From the NCBI GenBank assembly GCA_964537285.1, contig CAZHZT010000147.1:1-13217 (forward strand): 13,217 nt of DNA. Direction: 5' to 3'. Positions 5,312-12,075 of this stretch are shown here, in pieces (positions within the stretch are counted from its first letter, which is position 1; every line of letters starts with the position of its first letter). This DNA is from CAZHZT01 sp964537285. GTDB lineage: Bacteria; Bacteroidota; Bacteroidia; Chitinophagales; Saprospiraceae. A model generated the notes under the pieces. It was not told the DNA's origin. It saw only the letters and a program-made list of their open reading frames with translations, and ran no database searches. The translations under genes and the position numbers were made by a program.

Positions 5312-6005
5312 GCATTTAGTTGTCGTTGGAGGAAGTTCGGGAATAGGCTCCCGCATCATAGAGCACCTTCTTAAAGAAGGAGCTACAGTAACCAATTTTT
5401 CGAGGACTGCCGGAGCGCTGGAAGGTAAAGCCGGAGTTACTCATATTCAGCATGATATTACTTCAGAAGAATTTCCAAAGGAAAATTTGCCTGACATAAT
5501 CGATGGCTTGATCTATTGCCCCGGAACAATCAATCTACGTCCTTTCCGATCATTAAAATTAACTGATTTTAAAAATGATCTGGAGGTCAATGTTTTAGGA
5601 GCTGTAAAAACACTACAAGCTGCACAACGTGGATTGAAAAAAGCTGAGCAACCCAGTATTTTGCTGTTTAGTACAGTTGCCGTTTCGCAAGGAATGCCCT
5701 TTCATGCTTCTGTTGCTACAGCAAAAGCAGCTATTGAAGGCTTAACTCGTTCATTGGCAGCTGAATGGGCGCCGAAAATAAGAGTTAATTGTATTGCTCC
5801 TTCTCTTACTGATACTCCCCTGGCTGAAAAATTGCTTTCTAACGAAGACCGCAGAAAGTCAAGTGCTGAACGACATCCTCTAAAGCGCGTTGGCACAAGT
5901 GAAGACATTGCCCAAATGGCCTTGTTCTTATTGTCAGACAAAAGCTCTTGGATCTCAGGCCAGATTATTGGCGTGGATGGAGGAATGAGTACTATTCGCG
6001 GATAA
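5301..6005 (+). CDS. SDR-family protein lacking the catalytic tyrosine
   Basis: A 234-aa classical-size short-chain dehydrogenase/reductase fold. The cofactor glycine motif GGSSGIG is at 10-16, the NVLG strand-4/helix-5 asparagine N97 is present, the catalytic-position serine is S124 (LLFSTVA), and the C-terminal SGQIIGVDGGMS segment is typical of FabG-like enzymes. The YxxxK motif is broken: K142 is present, but the tyrosine position is V138 (VATAK). It may therefore use a different acid/base or may not be a standard oxidoreductase. R35 after strand 2 (NFSRT) suggests NADP(H) preference, as inference. It overlaps the upstream small gene by 11 bp and is followed after 102 bp by the flavin reductase-like gene with no visible promoter between, so they may form one operon. 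Substrate unknown. Confidence 0.85.
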   Translation: MVNKHLVVVGGSSGIGSRIIEHLLKEGATVTNFSRTAGALEGKAGVTHIQHDITSEEFPKENLPDIIDGLIYCPGTINLRPFRSLKLTDFKNDLEVNVLGAVKTLQAAQRGLKKAEQPSILLFSTVAVSQGMPFHASVATAKAAIEGLTRSLAAEWAPKIRVNCIAPSLTDTPLAEKLLSNEDRRKSSAERHPLKRVGTSEDIAQMALFLLSDKSSWISGQIIGVDGGMSTIRG

Positions 6006-6011
6006 ACAGAT

Positions 6012-6053
6012 AAACGGGAAACGGATAACGGGGAACGGGAAACGGGGAACGAG
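6012..6053. repeat. AACGG-rich short tandem repeat
   Basis: Just after the SDR stop codon the sequence is a run of imperfect units of 6-9 bases of the form AACGGG, AAACGG, ATAACGGGG, AACGGG, AAACGGGG, AACGAG. The words also occur in the inverted repeat at 1057-1118. The stretch is purine-rich on the plus strand and sits in the gap before the flavin reductase gene. Function unknown. Confidence 0.7.
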
Positions 6054-6107
6054 TCCGGTCGATGATTTTCTGTTCTCTGCAATTCTTTATGTACATAATT
6101 TTATTCT

Positions 6108-6737
6108 ATGCAAATTAGTGGCGCAGATATCCGAAATATGGAAAGGGAATACCGGAGAAATATGGTTAACACCCTTTCTGGTTTTAAAAGTGTGAACTTG
6201 TGTGGAACGGTTACAAAGGAAGGAAGTACGAACCTTTCAGTGATAAGTTCTGTCGTGAATATCGGTGCTAACCCACCATTGATGGGGATGATTTTGCGAC
6301 CACCGCTCGTACCTCGACATACATTGGAAAATATATTAGAAACGGGATATTTTTCATTAAACCATATTCAGGAGCCTTTTTTAAAACAGGCCCATCAAAC
6401 GGCTGCCAGGTACGACTCCCGGCAATCGGAATTTGAAGAAAGTGGTTTAGAAGCGTTTCACACCGACGCCTTGCCAGCACCTTATGTAAAAGAAAGCCTG
6501 TTAAAAATTGGGCTCGTTTTCAAGGAACGTATAGATATCAAAATCAACGGGACTGTCTTCATTATCGGAGAGGTTATAGAAATTATGCTGCCAGATGAAG
6601 CGGTAAAAGAAGATGGTTTTATTGATTTGGAGGCTATTGGTTCTCTTACCGTTTCGGGATTGGATTCGTATCATGAGACGAAGAAGGTTGCCCGATTTAC
6701 TTACCCTAAGCCCGGGCAGGAATTAAAAGAATTTTAG
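6108..6737 (+). CDS. Flavin reductase-like, FMN-binding split-barrel protein
   Basis: A 209-aa soluble protein of the flavin reductase/DIM6-NTAB group, which binds FMN in a split beta-barrel dimer and commonly reduces free flavin with NAD(P)H. Supporting segments are TNLSVISSVVNIGANPPLMG (41-60), which corresponds to the flavin-binding strand-loop with the conserved NPP, and HTLENILETGYFSLN (71-85), the counterpart of the family's T-x-N-I-x-x-T-G-x-F. Length is typical (about 200 aa). The start at 6108 gives an N-terminal helix (DIRNMEREYRRNMV) before the first strand. The neighbours, an SDR upstream and photolyase-associated families further on, suggest a flavin-linked role, which is inference. 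Its stop codon TAG (6735-6737) coincides with the first bases of a family 2 repeat. Confidence 0.85.
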   Translation: MQISGADIRNMEREYRRNMVNTLSGFKSVNLCGTVTKEGSTNLSVISSVVNIGANPPLMGMILRPPLVPRHTLENILETGYFSLNHIQEPFLKQAHQTAARYDSRQSEFEESGLEAFHTDALPAPYVKESLLKIGLVFKERIDIKINGTVFIIGEVIEIMLPDEAVKEDGFIDLEAIGSLTVSGLDSYHETKKVARFTYPKPGQELKEF

Positions 6738-6906
6738 TAATTCTCGTTTTGGAAATCCAAGAACAAGTTTACGCCACTTCGCGGCGATATTTTCTGTTGA
6801 GAGGGGCCGAAAGGGCAATTTGGCGAAGCCAAATTGCCCTTTCGGCCCCTCTCAGAAAATAATTTTGCGCCTTAGGCGCGTTTATTTTCCAAAGCGAGAA
6901 TCGCTG
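6735..6906. repeat. Family 2 palindromic element with 26-bp perfect apex hairpin
   Basis: A 172-bp copy with left end TAGTAATTCTCGTTTTGGAAA and right end ending in TTTTCCAAAGCGAGAATCGCTG, plus the shared internal words CGCTTCGCG-like and GCGCCTTAGGCGCG. Relative to the copy at 2912-3039, the apex is replaced by a perfect inverted repeat of 26 bp (6799-6824 with 6828-6853) around a GAA loop. The left end overlaps the flavin reductase stop codon. The apex would also serve as a strong transcriptional barrier after that gene, although no T-tract follows directly. Confidence 0.85.
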
Positions 6907-6969
6907 CACTTATTTTAGTAAATACAATTAAGAGCTTATATTCGCGTCCAAATTCATTTAGGTGTTTAT

Positions 6970-7752
6970 ATGAAGAGAGAATTATTATATTTTGAAGAGC
7001 ATTATTTGGCTGAAGATGCCAAGTGGTTAATTTTTATCCACGGTGCAGGAGGAGGTATTGCCACCTGGAATTATCAAAAAGAAGCTTTTAAGCCTTATTT
7101 TAACTTATTACTTCTGGATTTGCGGGATCATGGGCAGTCCAAAGGAATGGAACCAACCTTTAAGGAATACAACTTTGATATCGTTACCCGGGATATTCTG
7201 GATGTCTTAGACGCCAAAAGTATTGAACAAGCCTACTTCATTTCGCTGTCGATGGGCAGTATATTGCTTCAAAAACTCGAAAACGCTCGCCCCGGGCTCG
7301 TGGAACGCATGGTCACAGCAGGTGGTATTTTCAAACCCGACATAAAGATCCACCTTTTCGCTCACTCCGGAAAGTTTTTGAGTAATGTGCTTACTTACAA
7401 ACAAATTTACACCATTTTTTCATGGATCGTGATGCCCAAGAAAAATCATGAGTTATCGAGGCGGGTTTATCGTATTCAATCGCAGAAACTGACCCCAGAG
7501 GAGTACATGAAATGGATGGGCCTGTACAAGGAGTTTTTTAAAGTGCTTCGGCAATTATTCAGAAGAGAATTGATGATTCCTTGCCTGGTGGTTATGGGAA
7601 AGGAAGATCATATGTTTCTGGATGCAGCGAAAAAATTCGTGGAGCGCCAGCCTCAGGCAATCATAAAGATAATTGAACAATGTGGCCACATTGTGACGAT
7701 TGATAAGCCGGAAGTTTTTAATCGCGAGGCGATGCGTTTTTTGATGGGGTAA
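6970..7752 (+). CDS. Alpha/beta hydrolase
   Basis: A 260-aa single-domain alpha/beta hydrolase fold protein without signal peptide. The oxyanion-hole motif HGAGGG is at 24-29, strand 5 DLRDHGQS at 50-57, the nucleophile elbow SLSMG at 92-96 with S94, the acid D213 (MGKEDHMF) and the catalytic H240 (CGHIVTID). The elbow starts with Ser instead of the usual Gly (SxSxG), a known tolerated variant. The cap region (about 120-195) is rich in basic and aromatic residues. Substrate cannot be told; esterase, lipase or C-C hydrolase are all possible. A weak -7-like box TATATTCG lies at 6937-6944, 26 bp upstream of the ATG, and the family 2 repeat separates it from the flavin reductase gene, so it may be transcribed on its own. 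Confidence 0.85.
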   Translation: MKRELLYFEEHYLAEDAKWLIFIHGAGGGIATWNYQKEAFKPYFNLLLLDLRDHGQSKGMEPTFKEYNFDIVTRDILDVLDAKSIEQAYFISLSMGSILLQKLENARPGLVERMVTAGGIFKPDIKIHLFAHSGKFLSNVLTYKQIYTIFSWIVMPKKNHELSRRVYRIQSQKLTPEEYMKWMGLYKEFFKVLRQLFRRELMIPCLVVMGKEDHMFLDAAKKFVERQPQAIIKIIEQCGHIVTIDKPEVFNREAMRFLMG

Positions 7753-7841
7753 CAATTAGGTTAATGTTAAAGGATGAATAGGAAAAAAATGAGTACTTAG
7801 CTATCATTTATCTTTCCTTCCCTTTACATTTATTACAATTA

Positions 7842-8132
7842 TCAACGCTTACTCACCTTATTCGAAGAGATCGCACGTTGCCGGGAGCAACGATGCCTTC
7901 CCACACTAAATTCCCGTTTTTTCATGTGCTTAGTGGCTCGCCCCTGAACGCGGGCACGCCACAGGCGCCAACTACTGGGTTTCATTTCCCGGCGCATCAA
8001 TTTGATTACATCCCCTTCCGGCACACCAAATTGTTCTTCAATGGCATCGAATGTTGTACGGTCTTCCCATGCCATTTCTACGATCCGGTGGACATCTTCT
8101 TCTAATAGGTTATATTTCTTCGCTACGTTCAT
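7842..8132 (-). CDS. TIGR03643-type conserved protein
   Basis: A 96-aa basic cytosolic protein. Its core EDVHRIVEMAWEDRTTFDAIEEQFGVPEGDVIKLMRREMKPSSWRLW is the signature of the TIGR03643 family, with a helix-turn-helix-like stretch (FDAIEEQFGVPEGDVIKLMR) that hints at nucleic-acid contact. It is followed by RVQGRATKH and a basic cysteine-containing tail. I start at the ATG at 8132 (MNVAKKYNLLEED); a TTG-initiated reading from 8171 only adds an unrelated 13-residue stretch. It converges with the alpha/beta hydrolase (89-bp gap without a strong hairpin) and diverges from the DUF2256 gene. As I recall, this family often neighbours DUF2256 and photolyase/cryptochrome genes in Bacteroidota. Molecular function unknown to me. 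Confidence 0.85.
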   Translation of the reverse strand: MNVAKKYNLLEEDVHRIVEMAWEDRTTFDAIEEQFGVPEGDVIKLMRREMKPSSWRLWRARVQGRATKHMKKREFSVGRHRCSRQRAISSNKVSKR

Positions 8133-8230
8133 ATTACAGTCTACAGAATTATTTTTTTTACAAGCAATCAACTAACAACTTCTCTCTTTTCATGTTTAGC
8201 CTCCATGCCATTTCAATGTAAAAGAAAATA

Positions 8231-8340
8231 GTTCTTTGACGGAAATTGTGAAAAAATGGAACTTCAAAATGATACCCCTTTCAGCCACAAGGGCATTCAA
8301 GGGGTATCACTTTGAAGTTCCACACAATTTGTCAAAGAAC
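8231..8340. repeat. Family 1 palindromic element, copy 2 (complete, inverted)
   Basis: A 110-bp copy with perfect terminal inverted repeats GTTCTTTGAC (8231-8240) and GTCAAAGAAC (8331-8340), and inner arms TGGAACTTCAAAATGATACC / GGTATCACTTTGAAGTTCCA. It is in the opposite orientation to the copies at 764-872 and 13166-13217. Compared with copy 1, one stem pair is changed on both sides (A-T to C-G), keeping the pairing. It ends 11 bp before the DUF2256 start codon and lies between two divergent genes, so it could affect their transcription or translation. Confidence 0.9.
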
Positions 8341-8351
8341 GATAAAGTTTT

Positions 8352-8495
8352 ATGCCAATGAAGAAGCAGCATTTACCGGAAAAAATATGCCTAGTGTGTG
8401 GCCGCCCTTTCAAATGGCGAAAAAAATGGAAAGACTGCTGGGAAGAGGTAAAATATTGCAGCGAACGTTGCCGTAGAAATAAGCAAAAGCGCTAG
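8352..8495 (+). CDS. DUF2256 zinc-ribbon-like small protein
   Basis: A 47-aa basic protein reading MPMKKQHLPEKICLVCGRPF and continuing with KWRKKWKDCWEEVKYCSERC before a basic end. It has C13-x2-C16 and C36-x3-C40, a likely zinc-binding knuckle pair, and the family signature CGRPFxWRKKW...W..VKYCSxRCR. This is the DUF2256 pattern. No function is established that I know of; the family is often encoded beside TIGR03643 and photolyase/cryptochrome genes, and TIGR03643 is indeed the divergent neighbour here. Two close ATGs (8352 and 8358) are possible starts. The gene is short and was missed by a simple length cutoff, but the signature leaves little doubt. Confidence 0.88.
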   Translation: MPMKKQHLPEKICLVCGRPFKWRKKWKDCWEEVKYCSERCRRNKQKR

Positions 8496-8548
8496 TGCGA
8501 GGATATTTAGGGATCAGGAAAATAATACCCTACCCATTTTACTTGTCC

Positions 8549-8650
8549 TTTTTTCCTCAGGCTGTGTTGGAAAGCCTCGCCGTACCTTTGGGTCCCGAAG
8601 GCATTCGGGACAAGTTATGCCTACGTTTTCCGCCTAGCCTGAGAAAAAAA
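8549..8650. repeat. Hairpin element after DUF2256
   Basis: TTTTTTCC-CTCAGGCT type left arm (CTCAGGCT at 8556-8563 preceded by a T-run) pairs with AGCCTGAG (8636-8643) followed by an A-run, so the outer stem is about 14 bp with A/T pairing. An apical stem GTCCCGAA (8592-8599) with TTCGGGAC (8604-8611) is perfect. It lies 54 bp after the DUF2256 stop. Because A and not T follows the stem on the plus strand, it is not a canonical terminator for DUF2256. It may be another dispersed palindromic element. Confidence 0.6.
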
Positions 8651-8721
8651 TTACTTCGCAAAATTTGGGTAGCTTATTAATTGCCTAATCCCTTAATCAA
8701 AACTTTCTTATCGTTTTTTTG

Positions 8722-8729
8722 TACTTTTG
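8722..8729 (+). promoter_or_regulatory. -7 promoter box of prfC
   Basis: TACTTTTG matches the Bacteroidota -7 consensus TAnnTTTG exactly and lies 26 bp upstream of the prfC ATG, giving a short leader of roughly 20 nt. The -33 position (around 8696-8702) does not show a clear TTTG, so the promoter is supported by the -7 box only. Confidence 0.6.
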
Positions 8730-8755
8730 CAGACTGAAAGAAGAATTCAAGATCA

Positions 8756-10339
8756 ATGGCTTTATTACTAGAAGAAATTAACAAGCGCAAGACCTTCGCG
8801 GTTATTGCTCACCCGGATGCAGGAAAAACCACGCTTACAGAGAAATTGCTCCTTTTCGGCGGAGCCATTCAGGTAGCAGGGGCCGTTAAATCCAATAAAA
8901 TAAAAAAAAGTACCACCTCCGATTTCATGGAAATCGAGCGACAGAGAGGAATCTCGGTAGCAACCTCGGTGATGGCTTTTGAATACGGAAATTTAAAGAT
9001 CAACATCTTGGACACTCCTGGTCACCAGGATTTTGCAGAAGATACCTATCGGACCCTTACAGCCGTAGATAGCGTGATCGTAGTAGTGGATGTAGCGAAG
9101 GGGGTCGAGGCACAAACAGAAAAGCTTGTGGAAGTTTGCCGTATGCGTAAAACACCAATTATTGTTTTTGTCAATAAGCTGGACAGAGAGGGAAAGGATG
9201 GCTTTGACTTATTGGATGAATTAGAGGAAAAACTGGGCCTTACAGTAACACCTTTGAGCTGGCCAATCGGCATGGGCAAGCGTTTTCAAGGAGTTTACAA
9301 TATTTTTGAGAAAAAATTGGTGCTTTTCCGCCCACATAGCAAGCAAGAGGATGAAGATATCATTGAAATCAATGACCTTTCAGACGATATTCTTGAAAAA
9401 GAAGTGGGCGAAGGGCCTGCAAATGAGTTGAGAGAAGAAATCGAAACGATAGAAACCGTTTATCCGGAATTTGAGAACGAGGAGTACTTAAGGGGGGATC
9501 TGTCTCCCGTATTTTTTGGCAGTGCGGTCAATAACTTCGGAGTCAAAGAGTTGTTGGATTGCTTTGTAAACATTGCCCCTAATCCACTGCCCCGCCCTAC
9601 AGAAGAGCGGCAGGTAGATCCGAAAGAAGACAAATTCTCGGGTTTTATTTTTAAGATCCATGCCAACATGGATCCTAAACACCGGGATCGCATTGCTTTT
9701 ATGCGCATTTGTTCAGGTATTTTCCAGAGAAACACCAACTACCTGCATGTGCGCAAAGAGAAGAAAATAAAGTTCTCTAACCCGACGGCTTTCATGGCTG
9801 CCAAAAAATCGGTGGTTGATGAGGCCTTCCCAGGTGATATCATTGGTTTATACGATTCAGGGAACTTCAAAATCGGAGATACCGTTACGGATGGTGAAGC
9901 TTTACACTTCAAAGGTATACCAAGCTTTTCACCAGAGCAGTTCCGCTATGTGAACAATGCCGACCCAATGAAGGCAAAGCAGTTGGATAAAGGTTTAAAT
10001 CAGCTAATGGATGAAGGGGTTGCTCAGCTTTTCACCCGCGAAAGCAACGGCCGGAAAATTATTGGTACCGTGGGTGCCCTGCAATTTGATGTAATTCAAT
10101 ATCGCTTACAACACGAGTACGGTGCGTCAGTAATCTATGATCCCCTTAGTTTATACAAAGCTTGCTGGATAACTTGCGATGATGCTCAGGAATTGAAAAC
10201 ATTCCGGCAAAGACGTAAAAAGGACCTTGCAATAGATAAACACGGCCAGTTGGTTTTCCTTGCCGAATCCGCCTGGATGATGAAAATGGCGCAGGAGAAT
10301 TTCCCTAAAGTACAATTTCACTTCAAGAGTGAATTTTAA
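8756..10339 (+). CDS. prfC: Peptide chain release factor 3 (RF3)
   Basis: A 527-aa translational GTPase that recycles RF1/RF2 from the ribosome after termination. The G domain shows AHPDAGKTT (18-26, G1), the switch I region MEIERQRGISVATSVM (58-73, G2), DTPGH (86-90, G3), NKLD (140-143, G4) and the GSAVNNFG stretch near 260 (G5). RF3-specific features are the ERQRGISV switch and the C-terminal VGALQFDVIQYRLQHEYGA segment, which separate it from EF-G and LepA. Length agrees with E. coli RF3 (529 aa). It begins at the ATG at 8756 shortly after a good -7 box and is probably monocistronic, converging with the glycosyltransferase gene across a 38-bp gap occupied by a hairpin. Confidence 0.96.
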   Translation: MALLLEEINKRKTFAVIAHPDAGKTTLTEKLLLFGGAIQVAGAVKSNKIKKSTTSDFMEIERQRGISVATSVMAFEYGNLKINILDTPGHQDFAEDTYRTLTAVDSVIVVVDVAKGVEAQTEKLVEVCRMRKTPIIVFVNKLDREGKDGFDLLDELEEKLGLTVTPLSWPIGMGKRFQGVYNIFEKKLVLFRPHSKQEDEDIIEINDLSDDILEKEVGEGPANELREEIETIETVYPEFENEEYLRGDLSPVFFGSAVNNFGVKELLDCFVNIAPNPLPRPTEERQVDPKEDKFSGFIFKIHANMDPKHRDRIAFMRICSGIFQRNTNYLHVRKEKKIKFSNPTAFMAAKKSVVDEAFPGDIIGLYDSGNFKIGDTVTDGEALHFKGIPSFSPEQFRYVNNADPMKAKQLDKGLNQLMDEGVAQLFTRESNGRKIIGTVGALQFDVIQYRLQHEYGASVIYDPLSLYKACWITCDDAQELKTFRQRRKKDLAIDKHGQLVFLAESAWMMKMAQENFPKVQFHFKSEF

Positions 10340-10376
10340 TCTGTTATTCGCCAAGCTGCGCTTGGCGAATAACAGA
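10340..10376. terminator. Perfect hairpin between convergent genes
   Basis: TCTGTTATTCGCCAAGC (10340-10356) and its exact inverse (10360-10376) form a 17-bp stem with a TGC loop. It occupies essentially the whole gap between the prfC stop (10339) and the glycosyltransferase stop (10378). A T-run starts a few bases beyond on the plus strand (10381 onward), and on the minus strand only a mixed AT stretch follows. It most likely acts as a shared bidirectional terminator. Confidence 0.65.
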
Positions 10377-10377
10377 C

Positions 10378-11997
10378 TTACTTTTTACTGAAAATTAGCA
10401 CCTCTCCCAAAAACGTCTCATAATACCCGAGTAATTGCTGGTAAAACAAACGTTCAGGAGCCCATTCCATAGGCGAAAACCTTTCTATCAATTTAAAATC
10501 AGGATGTTCCCCGGCTAACAACCGCTGATAAAACAAGCAATCCTCCTTGCTTCGACAATGATACACCTCTTCACAACATTCCGGAATTTTAAATGGCGTA
10601 GTCATACTTTTCCAATATCGCCGGTAAAAACTTTCATGTATAAGCAGCAATTGAGCTTCCTCTACCTTCCTTACCCCTTTTGGCATACCCATCGACTGAG
10701 CGTAAGGACCGTAATAAATGGAGGTATTTTCAGGCAATTTTTGCAAATAAGCGCGTGCCTTATATCGAGTATCCATCCAAAAATTGGATTGCGAGACCAG
10801 AGAAAATATCAATTGATACAGGAAAACACCTGCTACTAGCCATCGCCCTCCCCCACTCTTCCGCCAAAGTTCCGACATGGAGCTTGCCGCCATAATCGCT
10901 ACAAACGGGATGAAAATATTTATCCTGCGAACAAATGGGGTGTCAATTAGCCAACGTACGCCAAATTCCATCCCCAGGAAGAGTAATACAAGTAACCAAA
11001 CAGGGTTTGTTTTAGAAACCATCTTCCATTTTCCACGAACTGCCAAGACAAATACCGGAAAGCTTACCCCACCAATCACTGCCAGGACATAAACAATTGG
11101 GTTGTGTACCAGATGACTGTCTTGTGCGATAACATTTTTATTCTCGGCATATAATGTTTTATAGGATTCAATCACCTCAATGATAGGAAAGTTGAAAAAA
11201 GTGATCAATTCAAATCCTAATATTGCTGCAAGCATAAAAAAAACAACTCCAAATGAGCTGTGCAATCCTTTTGAAAAAGGTCGATTATTTCCTTTTAGGA
11301 AACCACCTACAATGACCACACATCCAAAGAAGAGCGGTATGAAATCAAACTTTGTACCGAAACAACAACCAGCGCTTAATCCGGCAAAAACCAAACACCA
11401 CCAGGGCTTTTCCTTTAACACCTTACCTTTTTCAAACCATTTTAAAATAAAATAAACACTTAAAAAGCTCCAAAAAACATAGCTGATGGCTGGTAAAGCA
11501 TAATGACTGTAGGTAATATTCAAATCGGCCAGGGCCAGAACCAATGTGGAGAACACTGCTGCCAACTCATCCTTTATCATCAACCTGCATAATTGATAGA
11601 CGAGCAACAACAAAAAGATACTATAAATAGTGGAGAGTATACGTCCAATAAGGATAAAATTAGCCGTATTCAATGGTAAACTAAATACCTTGTTTAGCAC
11701 ATAACCAATAACGCCAATCTGATACCCAAAACCTCTAACATTGAAAATAAATTGTTCTACCTCCTCTTCTGGTAAAAGAGTACTATCCATAGACTGTACC
11801 TGGTATACAGCCATTTCGACGTATTGGATTTCATCCGGTTCAAATAAAGCGAACTTCCGTTTCTCATCCTGAGTGAACCAGCCAGGAACTCGAAGCATGA
11901 AAAAAAGTAGTACAGCTAGTCCTAAAAAAGGGCGTATAACAGCTGAAAAAGCTTGGAAACCTTTATTTTCTTTTTCTTGATACCCTTTTTTAATCAT
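10378..11997 (-). CDS. GT39/ArnT-like membrane glycosyltransferase
   Basis: A 539-aa polytopic inner-membrane protein with about 11 hydrophobic helices, the first near residues 21-37. It ends in a soluble region of about 120 residues (after about 410) facing the periplasm in GT-C enzymes. The first periplasmic loop holds FEPDEIQYVEMA (52-63), matching the catalytic DE motif (D55, E56) of GT-C/dolichyl-phosphate-mannose-type transferases that use polyprenyl-phosphate sugars. A further family trait is a loop with AENKNVI before a PIVYVLAVIGG helix. Donor and acceptor are unknown; lipid, glycan or protein could be modified. It has a strong Shine-Dalgarno (AGGAGG at 12013-12008), rare among its neighbours. 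It lies downstream of the aldolase on the same strand, with a terminator-like hairpin between; whether it is co-transcribed is unclear. Confidence 0.75.
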   Translation of the reverse strand: MIKKGYQEKENKGFQAFSAVIRPFLGLAVLLFFMLRVPGWFTQDEKRKFALFEPDEIQYVEMAVYQVQSMDSTLLPEEEVEQFIFNVRGFGYQIGVIGYVLNKVFSLPLNTANFILIGRILSTIYSIFLLLLVYQLCRLMIKDELAAVFSTLVLALADLNITYSHYALPAISYVFWSFLSVYFILKWFEKGKVLKEKPWWCLVFAGLSAGCCFGTKFDFIPLFFGCVVIVGGFLKGNNRPFSKGLHSSFGVVFFMLAAILGFELITFFNFPIIEVIESYKTLYAENKNVIAQDSHLVHNPIVYVLAVIGGVSFPVFVLAVRGKWKMVSKTNPVWLLVLLFLGMEFGVRWLIDTPFVRRINIFIPFVAIMAASSMSELWRKSGGGRWLVAGVFLYQLIFSLVSQSNFWMDTRYKARAYLQKLPENTSIYYGPYAQSMGMPKGVRKVEEAQLLLIHESFYRRYWKSMTTPFKIPECCEEVYHCRSKEDCLFYQRLLAGEHPDFKLIERFSPMEWAPERLFYQQLLGYYETFLGEVLIFSKK

Positions 11998-12007
11998 GAT
12001 TCTTTAA

Positions 12008-12013
12008 CCTCCT
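12008..12013 (-). promoter_or_regulatory. Shine-Dalgarno of the glycosyltransferase gene
   Basis: AGGAGG on the minus strand, 10 nt before the ATG at 11997. It supports that start. It is the only strong Shine-Dalgarno I see in the window, which fits the general scarcity of such sites in Bacteroidota. Confidence 0.7.
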
Positions 12014-12022
12014 GTAAAGAAG

Positions 12023-12062
12023 AAACATGAGTCATCCCGAATCTTCGGGATGACTCATGTTT
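12023..12062 (-). terminator. Terminator-like hairpin after the aldolase gene
   Basis: AAACATGAGTCATCCCGAA (12023-12041) pairs perfectly with its inverse (12044-12062), up to 19 bp with a tiny loop. It lies 13 bp past the aldolase stop. On the minus strand it is followed by CTTCTTT, a weak T-tract, so termination or mRNA 3'-end protection is plausible. It precedes the glycosyltransferase Shine-Dalgarno by only 9 bp, so partial read-through could still feed that gene. Confidence 0.65.
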
Positions 12063-12075
12063 TATAAAAAACTAT

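Noticed and set aside
7753..7841. Terminator between the hydrolase and TIGR03643 genes
   Set aside because: The gap has no stable stem with a T-tract, only AT-rich sequence.
8133..8171. 13-residue N-terminal extension of the TIGR03643 protein from a TTG
   Set aside because: The extension is unlike family members and an ATG fits at 8132.
8495..8680. 61-codon open frame after DUF2256
   Set aside because: It covers the hairpin element at 8549-8650 and shows no family resemblance.
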